Shown piece by piece: positions 26,847 through 35,137 of a DNA stretch of 64,000 nucleotides (its first letter is position 1; every line of letters starts with the position of its first letter). The translations under genes were made by a program, and so were the position numbers. Where the stretch lies: contig JAUVHV010000001.1 in the NCBI GenBank assembly GCA_030593065.1, forward strand, positions 1 through 64,000, in the 5' to 3' direction. The notes below the pieces were generated by a model. The model was not told the DNA's origin. It did not search any database and worked only from the letters and a program-made list of their open reading frames with translations. This DNA comes from Candidatus Omnitrophota bacterium. Lineage in GTDB: Bacteria > Omnitrophota > Gorgyraeia > JABMRG01.

Positions 26847-26936
26847 AAATTCTAAATCCTAATTTTCTAAGTTCAAAACTTTAGTTTTGAACATTTGTAT
26901 TTTTGGTCATTTGGTATTGTTTAGGGTTTAGAATTT
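26847..26936. repeat. Nested AT-rich palindrome (about 90 bp)
   Basis: Outer arms AAATTCTAAATCCTAA (26847-26862) and TTAGGGTTTAGAATTT (26921-26936). An inner perfect hairpin GTTCAAAAC/GTTTTGAAC (26871-26892) lies between them. It fills the space between tRNA-Cys and the coaB stop codon. It could act as a terminator or be a small mobile repeat. Confidence 0.6.
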
Positions 26937-26956
26937 ATCTTTTATCCTTATGCCGC

Positions 26957-27655
26957 TTAGTTTCCTTGGTTTTTATACCATAGACGCTCTATTTTTTCAA
27001 GAAGAATCCGGGAGACTTTTTGTTTGCTTACGTTCTCAAGTTCCATGCTCTGCCGTTCCGGGCCGAGTATAAATACAGTGGTTACGCCTGGACCAAAAGA
27101 ACTTTGCCTGCCTAACAACTGGCAGGCAGGCCTGGCGTCTATTCTATTAGCGACTATGAGGTCTGCTTTTTTTAATCTCATCTTCTTTCGCGCGTTACTG
27201 ATAAGATTTGATGTCTCCATACAAAAACCTATCAACAGCCTGTTCCCTTTTCGCCTGCCAAGCCACGAGAGTATGTCTGGATTTTTTTTGAGTTTTAACA
27301 CGCGCATGCCGCTTGAACGCTTTATTTTGTTTGCGTAATATTTTTCCGGCCTGAAATCGGAAACAGCCGCTGCCATAACAACACAATCAGCTGTTTTAAA
27401 GCGGGCCTTGACAGCTTTAAACATCTCTTGCGCAGTAATAACCGTGATTGTTTTTATTCCGCATGGCTGTTTTAAATGCGTGGGGCCGGTTATAAGGGTT
27501 ACCTTGTGTCCCGCGTTCCGCGCTGTGTTAGCAACGGCATAGCCCATCGTACCTGTTGAATAGTTTGTAATAAAACGAACAGGATCGATCGGTTCCCGTG
27601 TCGCTCCCGCAACAACAAGAATATTTAAATTTAAGGGAATTTTGTTCGGGGTCAT
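26957..27655 (-). CDS. coaB: Phosphopantothenate-cysteine ligase (separate CoaB)
   Basis: Second step of coenzyme A synthesis from 4'-phosphopantothenate, joining it to cysteine. 232 residues, the size of a stand-alone CoaB. VVAGATREPIDPVRFITNYSTGTMG is the N-terminal nucleotide site, AAAVSDFRPEKY and KIKRSSG are the substrate loops, and IGFCMET is present. An in-frame palindromic repeat adds PACQLLGRQSS where the family has a short ANRIDRPDAGFG-type loop. Start overlaps the coaC stop as ATGA. Confidence 0.9.
   Translation of the reverse strand: MTPNKIPLNLNILVVAGATREPIDPVRFITNYSTGTMGYAVANTARNAGHKVTLITGPTHLKQPCGIKTITVITAQEMFKAVKARFKTADCVVMAAAVSDFRPEKYYANKIKRSSGMRVLKLKKNPDILSWLGRRKGNRLLIGFCMETSNLISNARKKMRLKKADLIVANRIDARPACQLLGRQSSFGPGVTTVFILGPERQSMELENVSKQKVSRILLEKIERLWYKNQGN
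27102..27134 (-). repeat. Short palindromic element inserted in frame in coaB
   Basis: Gene-sense CAGGCCTGCCTGCCAGTTG then TTAGGCAGGCAAAG, read as agg cct gcc tgc cag, the third reading frame seen for this element family. It encodes RPACQLLGRQ. Confidence 0.8.
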
Positions 27656-28191
27656 TTAAGGAGGGTCTTTACTTGCTTTATAATATCTTCCGTAGCGGCG
27701 ACATGGCCTATGCCGTGTGTCCCGCAGGCAAGACGGCCTTTTACCGGGCCCACAAAGCTGTAATTCAAACTCTTTAACCTTGCGATATTGGATTGCAATA
27801 TCTTATTCTTATACATGGCTTTGTTCATCGCGGGCGCGAATATTACAGGCGCATTTGTGGACGCAATCGCGCAAGTCAGCAGGTCATCACATATGCCGCA
27901 AGCTATTTTGGATATAATATTTGACGTCGCTGGCGCAACGAGTATCGCATCGGCTTGTGTGGCAAGTGAAATATGGACAGGATCCCAATCCTGTTGCAAT
28001 TGAAACATCTCCTGAAAAACACGGTTACCTGATAGTGTCTGCAGGGTAAGTGGAGTGACAAAATGGTGGGAGTCCTTGCTCATGCACACAATAACGTTTA
28101 TCTTTTCCTGGCGCATGCGGCTTATCATATCGCATGTTTTATACGCGGCAATGCCAGCGCAGATACCCATAAGAACGGTTGGCTGTTTCAT
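27652..28191 (-). CDS. coaC: Phosphopantothenoylcysteine decarboxylase (separate CoaC)
   Basis: Flavoprotein that decarboxylates phosphopantothenoylcysteine. I start at the ATG at 28191, giving 179 residues beginning KQPTVLMGICAGIAAYKT. The open frame reaches further upstream only by reading through a palindromic repeat. The active-site His is in the DPVHISLA segment, the flavin/substrate loops are LVAPATSNIISKIACG and APAMNKAMY, and the active-site Cys is in GRLACGTHGIG. It overlaps coaB by ATGA. In most bacteria the two are one CoaBC protein. Confidence 0.9.
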   Translation of the reverse strand: MKQPTVLMGICAGIAAYKTCDMISRMRQEKINVIVCMSKDSHHFVTPLTLQTLSGNRVFQEMFQLQQDWDPVHISLATQADAILVAPATSNIISKIACGICDDLLTCAIASTNAPVIFAPAMNKAMYKNKILQSNIARLKSLNYSFVGPVKGRLACGTHGIGHVAATEDIIKQVKTLLK

Positions 28192-28203
28192 CGCTTTTGA
28201 TCG

Positions 28204-28266
28204 AGGGGTCAACTCCCTTTTTTTCTTGGTGCCTCGGCCGTGAGAAAAAAAGGGAGTTGACCCCTT
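28204..28266. repeat. REP-like palindrome, RAYT family
   Basis: Arms AGGGGTCAACTCCCTTTTTT and its inverse ending GGGAGTTGACCCCTT enclose an ~18-base spacer. The arms match the ends of the RAYT element at 53.3-54.1 kb. It lies between rpoZ and coaC and contributes an artificial N-terminal extension to the coaC frame. Confidence 0.85.
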
Positions 28267-28270
28267 ATTT

Positions 28271-28471
28271 TTATTTTGCCTGCGCATATGTAATCTTCTC
28301 TTCCACGATCTCATGCAAAGCTGCCTGCAGAACGTTCTCTTCTTCCTGCTGTATAAGCTGAGCAGCTCCTGTGTTCAGTTCCAGCGCCCGCATAGAAGCC
28401 AGTACAACTAATTTGTACATGCTATGCGTCTTACTGTATAGCCTCTCCAATGGTATGCTCGAGATACCCAA
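28271..28471 (-). CDS. rpoZ: RNA polymerase omega subunit
   Basis: Omega helps fold the beta' subunit. The family segment SMYKLVVLASMRALELNTG is clear, preceded by LERLYSKT. I prefer a TTG start at 28471 (GISSIPLERL...), because GAGAGGAG lies just before it. The upstream in-frame TTG at 28498 falls inside a palindromic repeat. That gives 66 residues. It follows gmk, the standard gmk-rpoZ order, but the two are separated by the repeat. Confidence 0.85.
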   Translation of the reverse strand: MGISSIPLERLYSKTHSMYKLVVLASMRALELNTGAAQLIQQEEENVLQAALHEIVEEKITYAQAK

Positions 28472-28488
28472 AACGTTTCTCCTCTCTA

Positions 28489-28571
28489 AAGGGGTCAAGT
28501 CTCAACTTTGCTACTTAAACCCCTTACACAGCCCTTATACGTTAAGTAGCAAAGTTGAGACTTGACCCCTT
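28489..28571. repeat. Perfect 30-bp inverted repeat between gmk and rpoZ
   Basis: AAGGGGTCAAGTCTCAACTT continuing through TGCTACTTAA (28489-28518) is matched exactly in inverse at 28542-28571, with a 23-base spacer. The GGGGTCAA border is the one of the RAYT-type repeats, but the core differs. The right arm forms the last codons and stop of gmk. Confidence 0.88.
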
Positions 28572-29183
28572 GTTCTTTGTTCTTAGCCGCGCGGCGGTAA
28601 CAATTGAAACAAGCTGACGCACCGCTTTATCCACCCTATCATTGATAACCACATAATCATATATGCAGATAGCCGTTAGTTCACGGCGGGCTATTGCGAG
28701 CCTTTTTCGTATCTGCGCAGGTGCGTCGGAAGAACGCTTCTCCAACCTTGTTTTAAGAGCTTCCATCGTAGGCGGTAAAATGAATATAAGCACCGCCTGC
28801 TTAAACTTGTCTTTTATCTGCGCCGCGCCCTGGACATCAATGTTCATAAGCACGTCGTGTTTTCTGCTCAGGCTCTCCTCGACAAACCTTCTCGGAGTAG
28901 CGTAATAATGCCCGAATACTTTCGCATGCTCAAGAAACGCGCCTTTTGCAAGTTGTTTTTTGAATTCCGGCGCGGTGGTATACGTGTAGTCTTTATTGGA
29001 TTTTTCTTTACCGCGTCTGTCGCGCGTTGTAACAGAGACAGACCGCACAAGCCCGGATTTTTTCTTAAGCAGCCTGTCGCACAGAGTGGTCTTGCCGCAT
29101 CCGGATGGCCCGGACACAACAAAGAGCGTGCCGCATCCTCTGGCATACCTATTCAGAAAAACAGGTAACCTCTTCTTTTGCAT
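28542..29183 (-). CDS. gmk: Guanylate kinase with a repeat-encoded C-terminus
   Basis: Phosphorylates GMP to GDP. 213 residues. P-loop VSGPSGCGKTTL near residue 23, GMP-binding VSVTTRDRRGKE and KDYTYTT segments, and the LMNIDVQGAAQI motif. The last nine residues KGSSLNFAT and the TAA stop are encoded entirely by the right arm of the 30-bp inverted repeat, so the native end was replaced when the repeat arrived. The catalytic core ends before this. Lies after remA (1-bp overlap), in the common yicC-remA-gmk-rpoZ order. Confidence 0.95.
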   Translation of the reverse strand: MQKKRLPVFLNRYARGCGTLFVVSGPSGCGKTTLCDRLLKKKSGLVRSVSVTTRDRRGKEKSNKDYTYTTAPEFKKQLAKGAFLEHAKVFGHYYATPRRFVEESLSRKHDVLMNIDVQGAAQIKDKFKQAVLIFILPPTMEALKTRLEKRSSDAPAQIRKRLAIARRELTAICIYDYVVINDRVDKAVRQLVSIVTAARLRTKNKGSSLNFAT

Positions 29184-29434
29184 CAGCTAAACCTTTGCGC
29201 GATTGTTTCCGGCTGTACGCTGGCAAGTATAACGTGATCGCTTTCTGTGATAATAACCGCGCGTGTCCTGCGTCCGCTTGTCGCGTCTATCAATTTTTTA
29301 TTCTGCCGCGCTTCTTCTTTTAACCGCTTTATGGGCGCTGCCTCCGGAGCAACAATTGCTACGATCTTATTCTTTACCACAACGTTGTTAAACCCCAGAC
29401 TGATTAAGCTCGACTGCTTTTTTTTATTCGACAT
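29183..29434 (-). CDS. remA: RemA/DUF370-family DNA-binding regulator
   Basis: 83 residues, typical for the family that in Bacillus subtilis activates biofilm matrix and osmoprotection genes. It has [20 protein letters not shown] and the diagnostic [19 protein letters not shown], then VQPETIAQR. The gene lies between yicC and gmk, where it is widely conserved. What it regulates here is unknown. Confidence 0.92.
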   Translation of the reverse strand: MSNKKKQSSLISLGFNNVVVKNKIVAIVAPEAAPIKRLKEEARQNKKLIDATSGRRTRAVIITESDHVILASVQPETIAQRFS

Positions 29435-30305
29435 TCTGGACCTGTTCTCTTATCTTCTCTATATGGCTTTTTATTTTTATTACCTCTTTCGCTATGGAAA
29501 AATCGTTAGCCTTCGCGCCTATCGTATTTGCTTCACGGTACATTTCCTGGGCTACGAAGTCGAGCCTCCTGCCTGTCTCGCCAGAGTTTGAAAGGATTTT
29601 CCTGAATCCGGATATATGCGCGCAGACCCTGTGCATCTCCTCGGTAATATCACAATTGCGCGCGAATACCGCTGCTTCTTCTTCTATTCTTTCCGGGTTG
29701 TATATCTTTGTAGTTCCGGTTAACATTTTTACGTTTTTTAATAACCGTTTTTTATAGTCGTGCGCTACAAGCGGAGCCCGTCTCTTTATCTTGCCCAGAG
29801 CAGCCTCGATCATCTTTACTATTTGGCGTATATTTTTATCCAGCATCTTGCCTTCTCGCGCCCTGGAATATATCAAGTCATTAACTGCCGACACAAGCGC
29901 TTTGCTGACAAGGGGCCAGAGTTTTTTCGCGTCTTCTTCCTGCGGGTGGTAAGCAATAACACCCGGTAATGCTATAATCTGCTCTATGCCTACGCTGCCC
30001 TTAATACCTAAAAACTTTTTCAGGGTGTTTATTCTGGCGTAATACTGTTTTGCTATTTTCTTATCGATGTGGACTTCGTCCCCCTTGGTAACCTTTGAAT
30101 CGTAGCTTAAGAACAGGGTCAGCCTGCCTCGTAAAACTTTTTTTTGGAGCGACTCTCTTATCCTGTCTTCGAATATTGTAAGATTAGGCGGCAGTTTGTT
30201 GATTACTTCAAAAAATTTACAATTCAGGCTCTTGACTTCGATCTTTGCCGTACCCAGCCTGTTCTCCGCGGCACCTTTGCCGAAACCTGTCATGCTATGT
30301 AACAT
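29424..30305 (-). CDS. yicC: YicC-family endoribonuclease
   Basis: 293 residues, the normal length. N-terminal [11 protein letters not shown] and the C-terminal DUF1732 part [40 protein letters not shown] are diagnostic. E. coli YicC is an endoribonuclease acting on the sRNA RyhB. The target in this organism is unknown. It overlaps remA by 11 bp and leads the yicC-remA-gmk-rpoZ-coaC-coaB run. Confidence 0.93.
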   Translation of the reverse strand: MLHSMTGFGKGAAENRLGTAKIEVKSLNCKFFEVINKLPPNLTIFEDRIRESLQKKVLRGRLTLFLSYDSKVTKGDEVHIDKKIAKQYYARINTLKKFLGIKGSVGIEQIIALPGVIAYHPQEEDAKKLWPLVSKALVSAVNDLIYSRAREGKMLDKNIRQIVKMIEAALGKIKRRAPLVAHDYKKRLLKNVKMLTGTTKIYNPERIEEEAAVFARNCDITEEMHRVCAHISGFRKILSNSGETGRRLDFVAQEMYREANTIGAKANDFSIAKEVIKIKSHIEKIREQVQNVE

Positions 30306-30368
30306 ATATTGTTCCTTGCGGCTTGAACCTTATGCCTATTTACACCCATACCCTGGTGGGGATATACT

Positions 30369-30872
30369 TTATAAAGCCCACACTTCGTTACAGGTTCTTT
30401 TCTCACCTGCCTTGGTAGAGTACAGATCCACAATAATCTCCTCTGGCTGAAACCAGAGCTTGATCTCCCGTTCCGCGTCTTTCTTGTGCGCTGAGGCGTG
30501 TATAACATTTTCATACACACCTTTTGTGGTAATGCGCCCATACTGCCCGCGAATGCTTACCGCATCCGCTTCTTCCGGGTTGGTCGAACCTGCTAATGCA
30601 CGCACCTTATTTATAGCGCCTTCCCCATAGTAGACCATGGCCATAACTTTTCGTTTCTCGTGAAACTCACCCCTTATATATTGTATAAGATCCTCAAAAA
30701 AAGGTTTGTCCGTGAGAGCTTCATAGTGCTTTTTCGCAAGCTCGGCACTTACGTGGACTATGCGGGCAGCTATAATATCGAGTTTGGTTTCGGAGAGACG
30801 CGTCAGGATATTACCTGTTAAAGATTTTTTTAAGCCATCCGGTTTTATAAGTACTAATGTCGCTTCTTTCAT
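30369..30872 (-). CDS. ndk: Nucleoside diphosphate kinase with an extended C-terminus
   Basis: Transfers phosphate between nucleoside di- and triphosphates via a phosphohistidine. I start at the ATG at 30872 (KEATLVLIKPDGLKKS), with GGGGTGAAG before it; a GTG four codons upstream is less typical. About 167 residues, 20-30 longer than most bacterial NDKs because of a tail after KLWFQPEEI. The catalytic histidine lies in YENVIHASAHKKDAEREI, where the usual sequence has SDS after HA(G)S. Substrate loops RALAGSTNPEEADAVSIRG are normal. Confidence 0.93.
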   Translation of the reverse strand: MKEATLVLIKPDGLKKSLTGNILTRLSETKLDIIAARIVHVSAELAKKHYEALTDKPFFEDLIQYIRGEFHEKRKVMAMVYYGEGAINKVRALAGSTNPEEADAVSIRGQYGRITTKGVYENVIHASAHKKDAEREIKLWFQPEEIIVDLYSTKAGEKRTCNEVWAL

Positions 30873-30896
30873 AAAATACTTCACCCCTATATAGTT

Positions 30897-30924
30897 ATTA
30901 TATGGCTATAATTAAAAAAGTCAA
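30897..30924 (-). promoter_or_regulatory. Promoter of ndk
   Basis: Minus-strand TTGACT (30924-30919), 16-base spacer, TATAAT (30902-30897), about 24 bases before the ndk ATG. Confidence 0.7.
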
Positions 30925-30938
30925 CTCATATACCGGAA

Positions 30939-31802
30939 TTAATGTTTTAGAATCTTTATTATTCTGTTTAAATCAGTCAAAGAATAATAATCAATTACTA
31001 TTTTGCCTCGTTTTTTGCCGTGCTGGATTTTTATTTTTGTGCCTAAAATTTTCTGCAGCTCATCTTCTACAGCTTGTATATGACGATCCGGGCTGCTGTG
31101 GGCTGGGAGCCCCCTTTTTGCCGCGTGCGGCTTGGCCATCTGCTCTACTTCCCGGACTGAAAGGCCTTTGCGGACTATCTTGTCGCATATTTTTATCTGC
31201 TTGCGCCGGTCGGGTATTGCGAGCAACGCCCTGGCATGGCCCATTGTGATAGCATCATCAAGGAGAAGCTGCTGTATAACATCCGGAAGGCTCAGCAGCC
31301 GCAGAATATTGGTTACTGATGCCCTGTCCCGGCCTACTGCCTGCGCAATCTTTTCCTGTGTAAAATTGAATTCACTGTTAAGGCGCCTATACGCTTTTGC
31401 TTCTTCTATCGGGTTTAAGTCTTCTCGTTGTATATTCTCTACGAGCGCGAGTTCCATCGCGTTAGCGTCATCGACATTTCTGATAACAACGGGTATCTTG
31501 CCCAAATTCAAAGCCTGCGCCGCGCGAAACCTTCGCTCCCCAGCTATAAGCTCATATCCTTGTTCCGCTTTTCTTACAAGCACCGGCTGTACAACACCCT
31601 TTTCCCTGATCGAGGCAATAAGCTCGTTTAATTTTTCCGCTTTAAATGTGGTACGAGGCTGGAGACGACTTGGCTTGATTTCTGATAAATTAAGAGTTGT
31701 CAGCCCCGCCTGCGCCTTTATTGCCAATTCTCCTGTTTCGCTATTATTTGCCTCTGGTATTAGCGCTTGCAACCCCCTACCCAAAGCTTTATGCTTCTCC
31801 AT
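30939..31802 (-). CDS. parB: Chromosome partitioning protein ParB
   Basis: CTP-dependent parS-binding clamp, 287 residues. N-terminal GRGLQALIPE peptide (interacts with ParA), LQPRTTF, the CTP motif ERRFRAAQALNLGKIPVVIR with GERR, then NIQREDLNPIEEAKAY and the helix-turn-helix FTQEKIAQAVGRDRASVTNILRL. The C-terminal dimer region contains PAHSSPDRHI, a stretch that may come from a repeat like those in other genes here. Overlaps parA by 14 bp; a parS site is 1 kb upstream. Confidence 0.96.
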   Translation of the reverse strand: MEKHKALGRGLQALIPEANNSETGELAIKAQAGLTTLNLSEIKPSRLQPRTTFKAEKLNELIASIREKGVVQPVLVRKAEQGYELIAGERRFRAAQALNLGKIPVVIRNVDDANAMELALVENIQREDLNPIEEAKAYRRLNSEFNFTQEKIAQAVGRDRASVTNILRLLSLPDVIQQLLLDDAITMGHARALLAIPDRRKQIKICDKIVRKGLSVREVEQMAKPHAAKRGLPAHSSPDRHIQAVEDELQKILGTKIKIQHGKKRGKIVIDYYSLTDLNRIIKILKH

Positions 31803-32757
31803 TATCTCCTCCGTCTTCTTCTATTGTTTTTATTGGCGTAGCAGTTTCTTTAACTGGATCTATCGCTTCGGCTGACCTGCCCTTTTGCAGATCAGGGCCG
31901 ACGCGCTCATCTACATGTGTCTCTGTGTTGTAGCTGCCTTTTTGTTGTAACTCTAATGATACTAATGCGTTACGCTTAATTACTTCTTCCGCGAGCAATC
32001 TGTAGGCTTCTGCTCCATTTGAATTTTTATCGTAAAGCATCACGGGCTTTCCATGTCCTGGCGCTTCGCTCAATCTCACAGAACGCGGTATTACTGTATC
32101 ATATACTTTTTCCTTAAAAAAATCCCTTGCTTCTTGTATCACCTCGTTCGTTAGGTTGGTGCGGTAGTCTGCCATGGTCAATGCCACCCCCTCAATATCC
32201 AGCACAGGATTAAGATTGTCCTGTACAAGTTTAATAGTGTGCAATAACTGGCTTAACCCTTCCATGGCATAATATTCACACTGCAGCGGAATCAGTGTGC
32301 TCTCTGATGCTGTTAACGCGTTTATGGTGAGGAGTCCTAGGCTGGGCGGGCAATCGATAATAATAAAATCATAATTGTGTTTTATCGGCTCGATGCTGCG
32401 CTTTAGTTGCTGTTCTCTATTAAGCGCACTTACTAATTCTATCTGCGCACCTGTTAAATGGAGGTCCGCAGGTACTAAAAACATATTTTTTACTGTTGTT
32501 TCCAGCACAACATCTTCTAATCTAGTATTGCCAATCAGAACATTATAAATACTTTTCTGTATGGATTGCTTGCTAATCCCAACCCCGCTTGTCGCGTTGG
32601 CCTGGGGATCGATATCAATAATAAGCACACGCTTTCCTGCGGCAGCTAAATAAGCTGATAGGTTAATCGCTGTGGTGGTCTTGCCTACTCCGCCTTTTTG
32701 ATTACATATAGATATCGCTTTACCCAACTCAGCCTCTTTATGTTTCACGTGGAACAT
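31789..32757 (-). CDS. parA: Chromosome partitioning ATPase ParA
   Basis: Deviant Walker ATPase that moves ParB-parS complexes, 322 residues as drawn. KGGVGKTTTAINLSAYLA is the P-loop, DIDPQANATSGVG the A' motif, and DYIIIDCPPSL-type motif is present as FIIIDCPPSLGLLT. The first codons read MFHVKH because the parS sequence lies over them. An alternative start is TTG at 32727, with AGAGG before it, giving the usual GKAISICNQKGG beginning and leaving parS outside the gene. A long C-terminal tail contains GPDLQKGRSAEA, whose DNA forms a CTGATCTGC/GCAGGTCAG hairpin. Confidence 0.95.
   Translation of the reverse strand: MFHVKHKEAELGKAISICNQKGGVGKTTTAINLSAYLAAAGKRVLIIDIDPQANATSGVGISKQSIQKSIYNVLIGNTRLEDVVLETTVKNMFLVPADLHLTGAQIELVSALNREQQLKRSIEPIKHNYDFIIIDCPPSLGLLTINALTASESTLIPLQCEYYAMEGLSQLLHTIKLVQDNLNPVLDIEGVALTMADYRTNLTNEVIQEARDFFKEKVYDTVIPRSVRLSEAPGHGKPVMLYDKNSNGAEAYRLLAEEVIKRNALVSLELQQKGSYNTETHVDERVGPDLQKGRSAEAIDPVKETATPIKTIEEDGGDNGEA
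32741..32756. promoter_or_regulatory. parS centromere site
   Basis: TGTTTCACGTGGAACA, whose complement TGTTCCACGTGAAACA fits the 16-bp consensus TGTTNCACGTGAAACA bound by ParB. It sits at the parA 5' end, about 4 kb from the proposed origin. It is the only copy I found in the window. Confidence 0.93.
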
Positions 32758-32791
32758 CTAAATTCGGTGCTTTATATTGCTTCTTTTTATT

Positions 32792-32820
32792 ATAATACCT
32801 TATAAATAAATCGCTGTCAA
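32792..32820 (-). promoter_or_regulatory. Promoter of parA-parB
   Basis: Minus-strand TTGACA (32820-32815), 17-base spacer, TATTAT (32797-32792). The parS site lies between this promoter and the likely TTG start of parA, so ParB binding could repress the operon. Confidence 0.72.
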
Positions 32821-32832
32821 GCAAATAATAAA

Positions 32833-34458
32833 TTAGGTGCTTTGCGCGGCTCTTGGTTCGCGGAGCTTTAGCACTACTTCCTGTATTAACAGCATAAACA
32901 GTGTGTTGGTAAACCAATATAGAACAAGCCCTGAGGGCATATTGTAAAAAATAAACCCGAACATTATCGGCATTATGGTCGACATCATCTTTTGTTGGTC
33001 AGACACCTCTTTCCCTCCGCCATGTGACAACTTCTGCTGAGCCCACATGGCAATTGCCATTAAAATGGGTAATATGTTTATGTTGTTACCAATAATAGGG
33101 AGTTTTTGTGGTATTGTAAATGCCGCGTCAGGCCCGGCTAAATTCTTAATCCATAAAAAATGCGCGCCGCGCAACGCTACGCTACGCAATAATACCTGAT
33201 ATAGAGACATGAAGATCGGCAGTTGCAGCAACATAGGCAAGCAGCCCCCCACAGGGTTTATCTTGTGTTTTTTATAAAGCCCCATAATCTCTTTGTTCAT
33301 CTTCTGGGGATTGTCTTTATACACCTTTCTTATCTGTTCTGTCTCTGGCTGCAGCTTCTGCATCTCTTTCATGGAATGGAGGCTTTTCCTGGTAAGCGGC
33401 ATCATGATCAAACTAATAGCAAGAGACAGCAATATTATGGATATACCATAATTCCCAGTAATACGATAGAACATACGCAGCCCCTTGAAAAGCACTTTTG
33501 CTACGACGTGAAAAAAGCCATAACTTATTACACTGTTAACAGTTGCACCCAACTCAGAGATAGCCTCTGCATCACTGGGCCCTGCATACAATAGATAATT
33601 ACGTGTAATAGTCTGATCTGGTTTTAATAAAATTGACCCTGAGGTTATGCCTACCCATATATTTTTCTTTGTGCTGCTCCTGATAATCACCCCTTCTTCT
33701 TTCTGCTCCGGCTTCAAAACAAACGAAAAATACCTATCATGCGTTGAGACCCATGCTGGAGCGCCGGGCACACGTATACCGCCTGTTATGGTTTTGCCTG
33801 ATGGGCGCTTTCTCAACACTTTGTCGCCTATCAAAACATCTGCTCCAATATACCTGCTATCCAGATAGCCATCGTTTGCCGCGGCCGTTCCGCTATCTGT
33901 TATATAGCTGATCTCCTTAATAGCATCTGTTGTGTTGCGCATTGCAACTTCTAACTCTATTACATGCTTGCTGTTATGAAAATTAAACGTTTTTATTACC
34001 TCTATACCGCCTGCTGTACTCGTATACTGAACGCGCATGTTGTTCTGACTGGTCACTCTCCAGTCGTCGCGCCTATGCTTGACATTTTCTTCTGTTGTGG
34101 CCAGCAGGTAAGGGGCGCCCTCGATCACGCTGGAAAGCATTGTAGGGTTGCCATCATTATCACTATATTCTAACAGGTAAAGCTCTTTTATGGCTGCGCC
34201 ATGGTCTGTCAAAACTGCCATAAAGACATTGTTACCAATGGTTACTGTATTTTCTGGTGCAGCCTGGACACCAATCGGCTCCTGTGCCGTGTCTATTGGT
34301 TTGGCTTCAGGTATGTTGTTTTGTTCTAACTGCATAACCGTATCATGTGTTTTTTCTGGATGATATGGTTTGCTGTACTTTTTCATGTACATCTGAAAAC
34401 CTAAAATCACGAGCACTGATAGCCCAATTGCTAAAAATAGCCTTTTTTCATTATTCAT
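32833..34458 (-). CDS. yidC: Membrane protein insertase YidC
   Basis: Inserts proteins into the inner membrane, alone or with Sec. 541 residues, with the N-terminal helix (LAIGLSVLVILGFQMYM), a large periplasmic beta domain, and the C-terminal five-helix core with YGISIILLSLAISLIMMPLT, the charged KEMQKLQPETEQIRKVYKDNPQKMNKEIM segment and GGCLPMLLQLPIF. The periplasmic domain marks a Gram-negative type. Order rpmH-rnpA-yidD-yidC is standard. Confidence 0.96.
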   Translation of the reverse strand: MNNEKRLFLAIGLSVLVILGFQMYMKKYSKPYHPEKTHDTVMQLEQNNIPEAKPIDTAQEPIGVQAAPENTVTIGNNVFMAVLTDHGAAIKELYLLEYSDNDGNPTMLSSVIEGAPYLLATTEENVKHRRDDWRVTSQNNMRVQYTSTAGGIEVIKTFNFHNSKHVIELEVAMRNTTDAIKEISYITDSGTAAANDGYLDSRYIGADVLIGDKVLRKRPSGKTITGGIRVPGAPAWVSTHDRYFSFVLKPEQKEEGVIIRSSTKKNIWVGITSGSILLKPDQTITRNYLLYAGPSDAEAISELGATVNSVISYGFFHVVAKVLFKGLRMFYRITGNYGISIILLSLAISLIMMPLTRKSLHSMKEMQKLQPETEQIRKVYKDNPQKMNKEIMGLYKKHKINPVGGCLPMLLQLPIFMSLYQVLLRSVALRGAHFLWIKNLAGPDAAFTIPQKLPIIGNNINILPILMAIAMWAQQKLSHGGGKEVSDQQKMMSTIMPIMFGFIFYNMPSGLVLYWFTNTLFMLLIQEVVLKLREPRAAQST

Positions 34459-34513
34459 TGTAAGCCCTTTGTTTTTAATGTGTTATGTTATGATACGGTT
34501 ATACGTGATACGG

Positions 34514-34723
34514 TTATGGCAGATCGAGCCCGCCTTTGGCAAAGGGATTGCAACGCACTATGCGCCAAAAACCACGCGCAATACCCTGCCAAAGCCCATA
34601 TCGCTCTATTGCAAGCAGCATATACTCAGAACAGCTTGGGTGGTATTTGCATTGCGCAAACTGCCTATGACTAAAAAAGATTTGTTGGTATAATAGTATA
34701 AGTTTTTTTATAAAAGTATTCAT
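34514..34723 (-). CDS. yidD: Membrane protein insertion efficiency factor YidD
   Basis: 69 residues. The family core CKYHPSCSEYMLLAIERYGLW and CNPFAKGGLDLP are present, together with the amphipathic N-terminus. It assists YidC-dependent insertion and lies between rnpA and yidC as usual. Confidence 0.95.
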   Translation of the reverse strand: MNTFIKKLILLYQQIFFSHRQFAQCKYHPSCSEYMLLAIERYGLWQGIARGFWRIVRCNPFAKGGLDLP

Positions 34724-34727
34724 TAGT

Positions 34728-34755
34728 GGACCTGCCCGCCGGTTAGTGGGCGGTT
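34728..34755 (-). repeat. Short palindromic element between rnpA and yidD
   Basis: Minus-strand CCGCCCACTAACCGGCGGG followed by CAGGTCC, an intergenic member of the GCCTACCAA...GGCAGG family. It forms a CCGCC/GGCGG-type hairpin in the 33-base gap just before yidD. Confidence 0.65.
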
Positions 34756-34756
34756 T

Positions 34757-35137
34757 TTATTTAAAAGCCTGCTGTACAAGCGCCGCAAGTTCTTTCCTTA
34801 ATTCCGCAGAACCGTGTGGTGTTGTGCAGACTGCTTTAGTAACTACTATTACTATGTCGCTCTGTTTTTTCGAAGGAACGAACGCATACTGCCTAAACCA
34901 CTCTTTTACAACGCGCTTGTGCCAATTGCGCTCTGTAGCCTTTTTGCTGATGCGCTTGCTTACTACTACCCCTAACCGAAAATGTTTTATCAGGTTCGGC
35001 GCAAAATAAAGGCGTAAAAAACGCGCTGTAACACGCTCTCCCTGACGATACATGCGCCTATAGTCGCTGGGCCGAGTAAGCCGCTTGAGTTTCTGGTGTG
35101 GTAGTGCCCGCTGTGAAGCAGGCGGGGTGAGCGTCAT
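34757..35137 (-). CDS. rnpA: Ribonuclease P protein component
   Basis: Basic protein subunit of RNase P that matures tRNA 5' ends. 126 residues. [18 protein letters not shown], then [30 protein letters not shown] is the RNR-motif helix, here RNW instead of the more common RNR/RNL. Its start overlaps the rpmH stop as ATGA, so it is coupled to ribosomal protein L34. Confidence 0.94.
   Translation of the reverse strand: MTLTPPASQRALPHQKLKRLTRPSDYRRMYRQGERVTARFLRLYFAPNLIKHFRLGVVVSKRISKKATERNWHKRVVKEWFRQYAFVPSKKQSDIVIVVTKAVCTTPHGSAELRKELAALVQQAFK

Noticed and set aside
26957-28191. coaC/coaB as one gene broken by a frameshift
   Set aside because: Both ORFs have complete, properly starting and ending domains and an ATGA junction, which fits two separate genes.
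28192-28314. N-terminal extension of coaC
   Set aside because: The extra residues are the translation of a REP palindrome; the family start GICAGIAAYK begins at the ATG at 28191.
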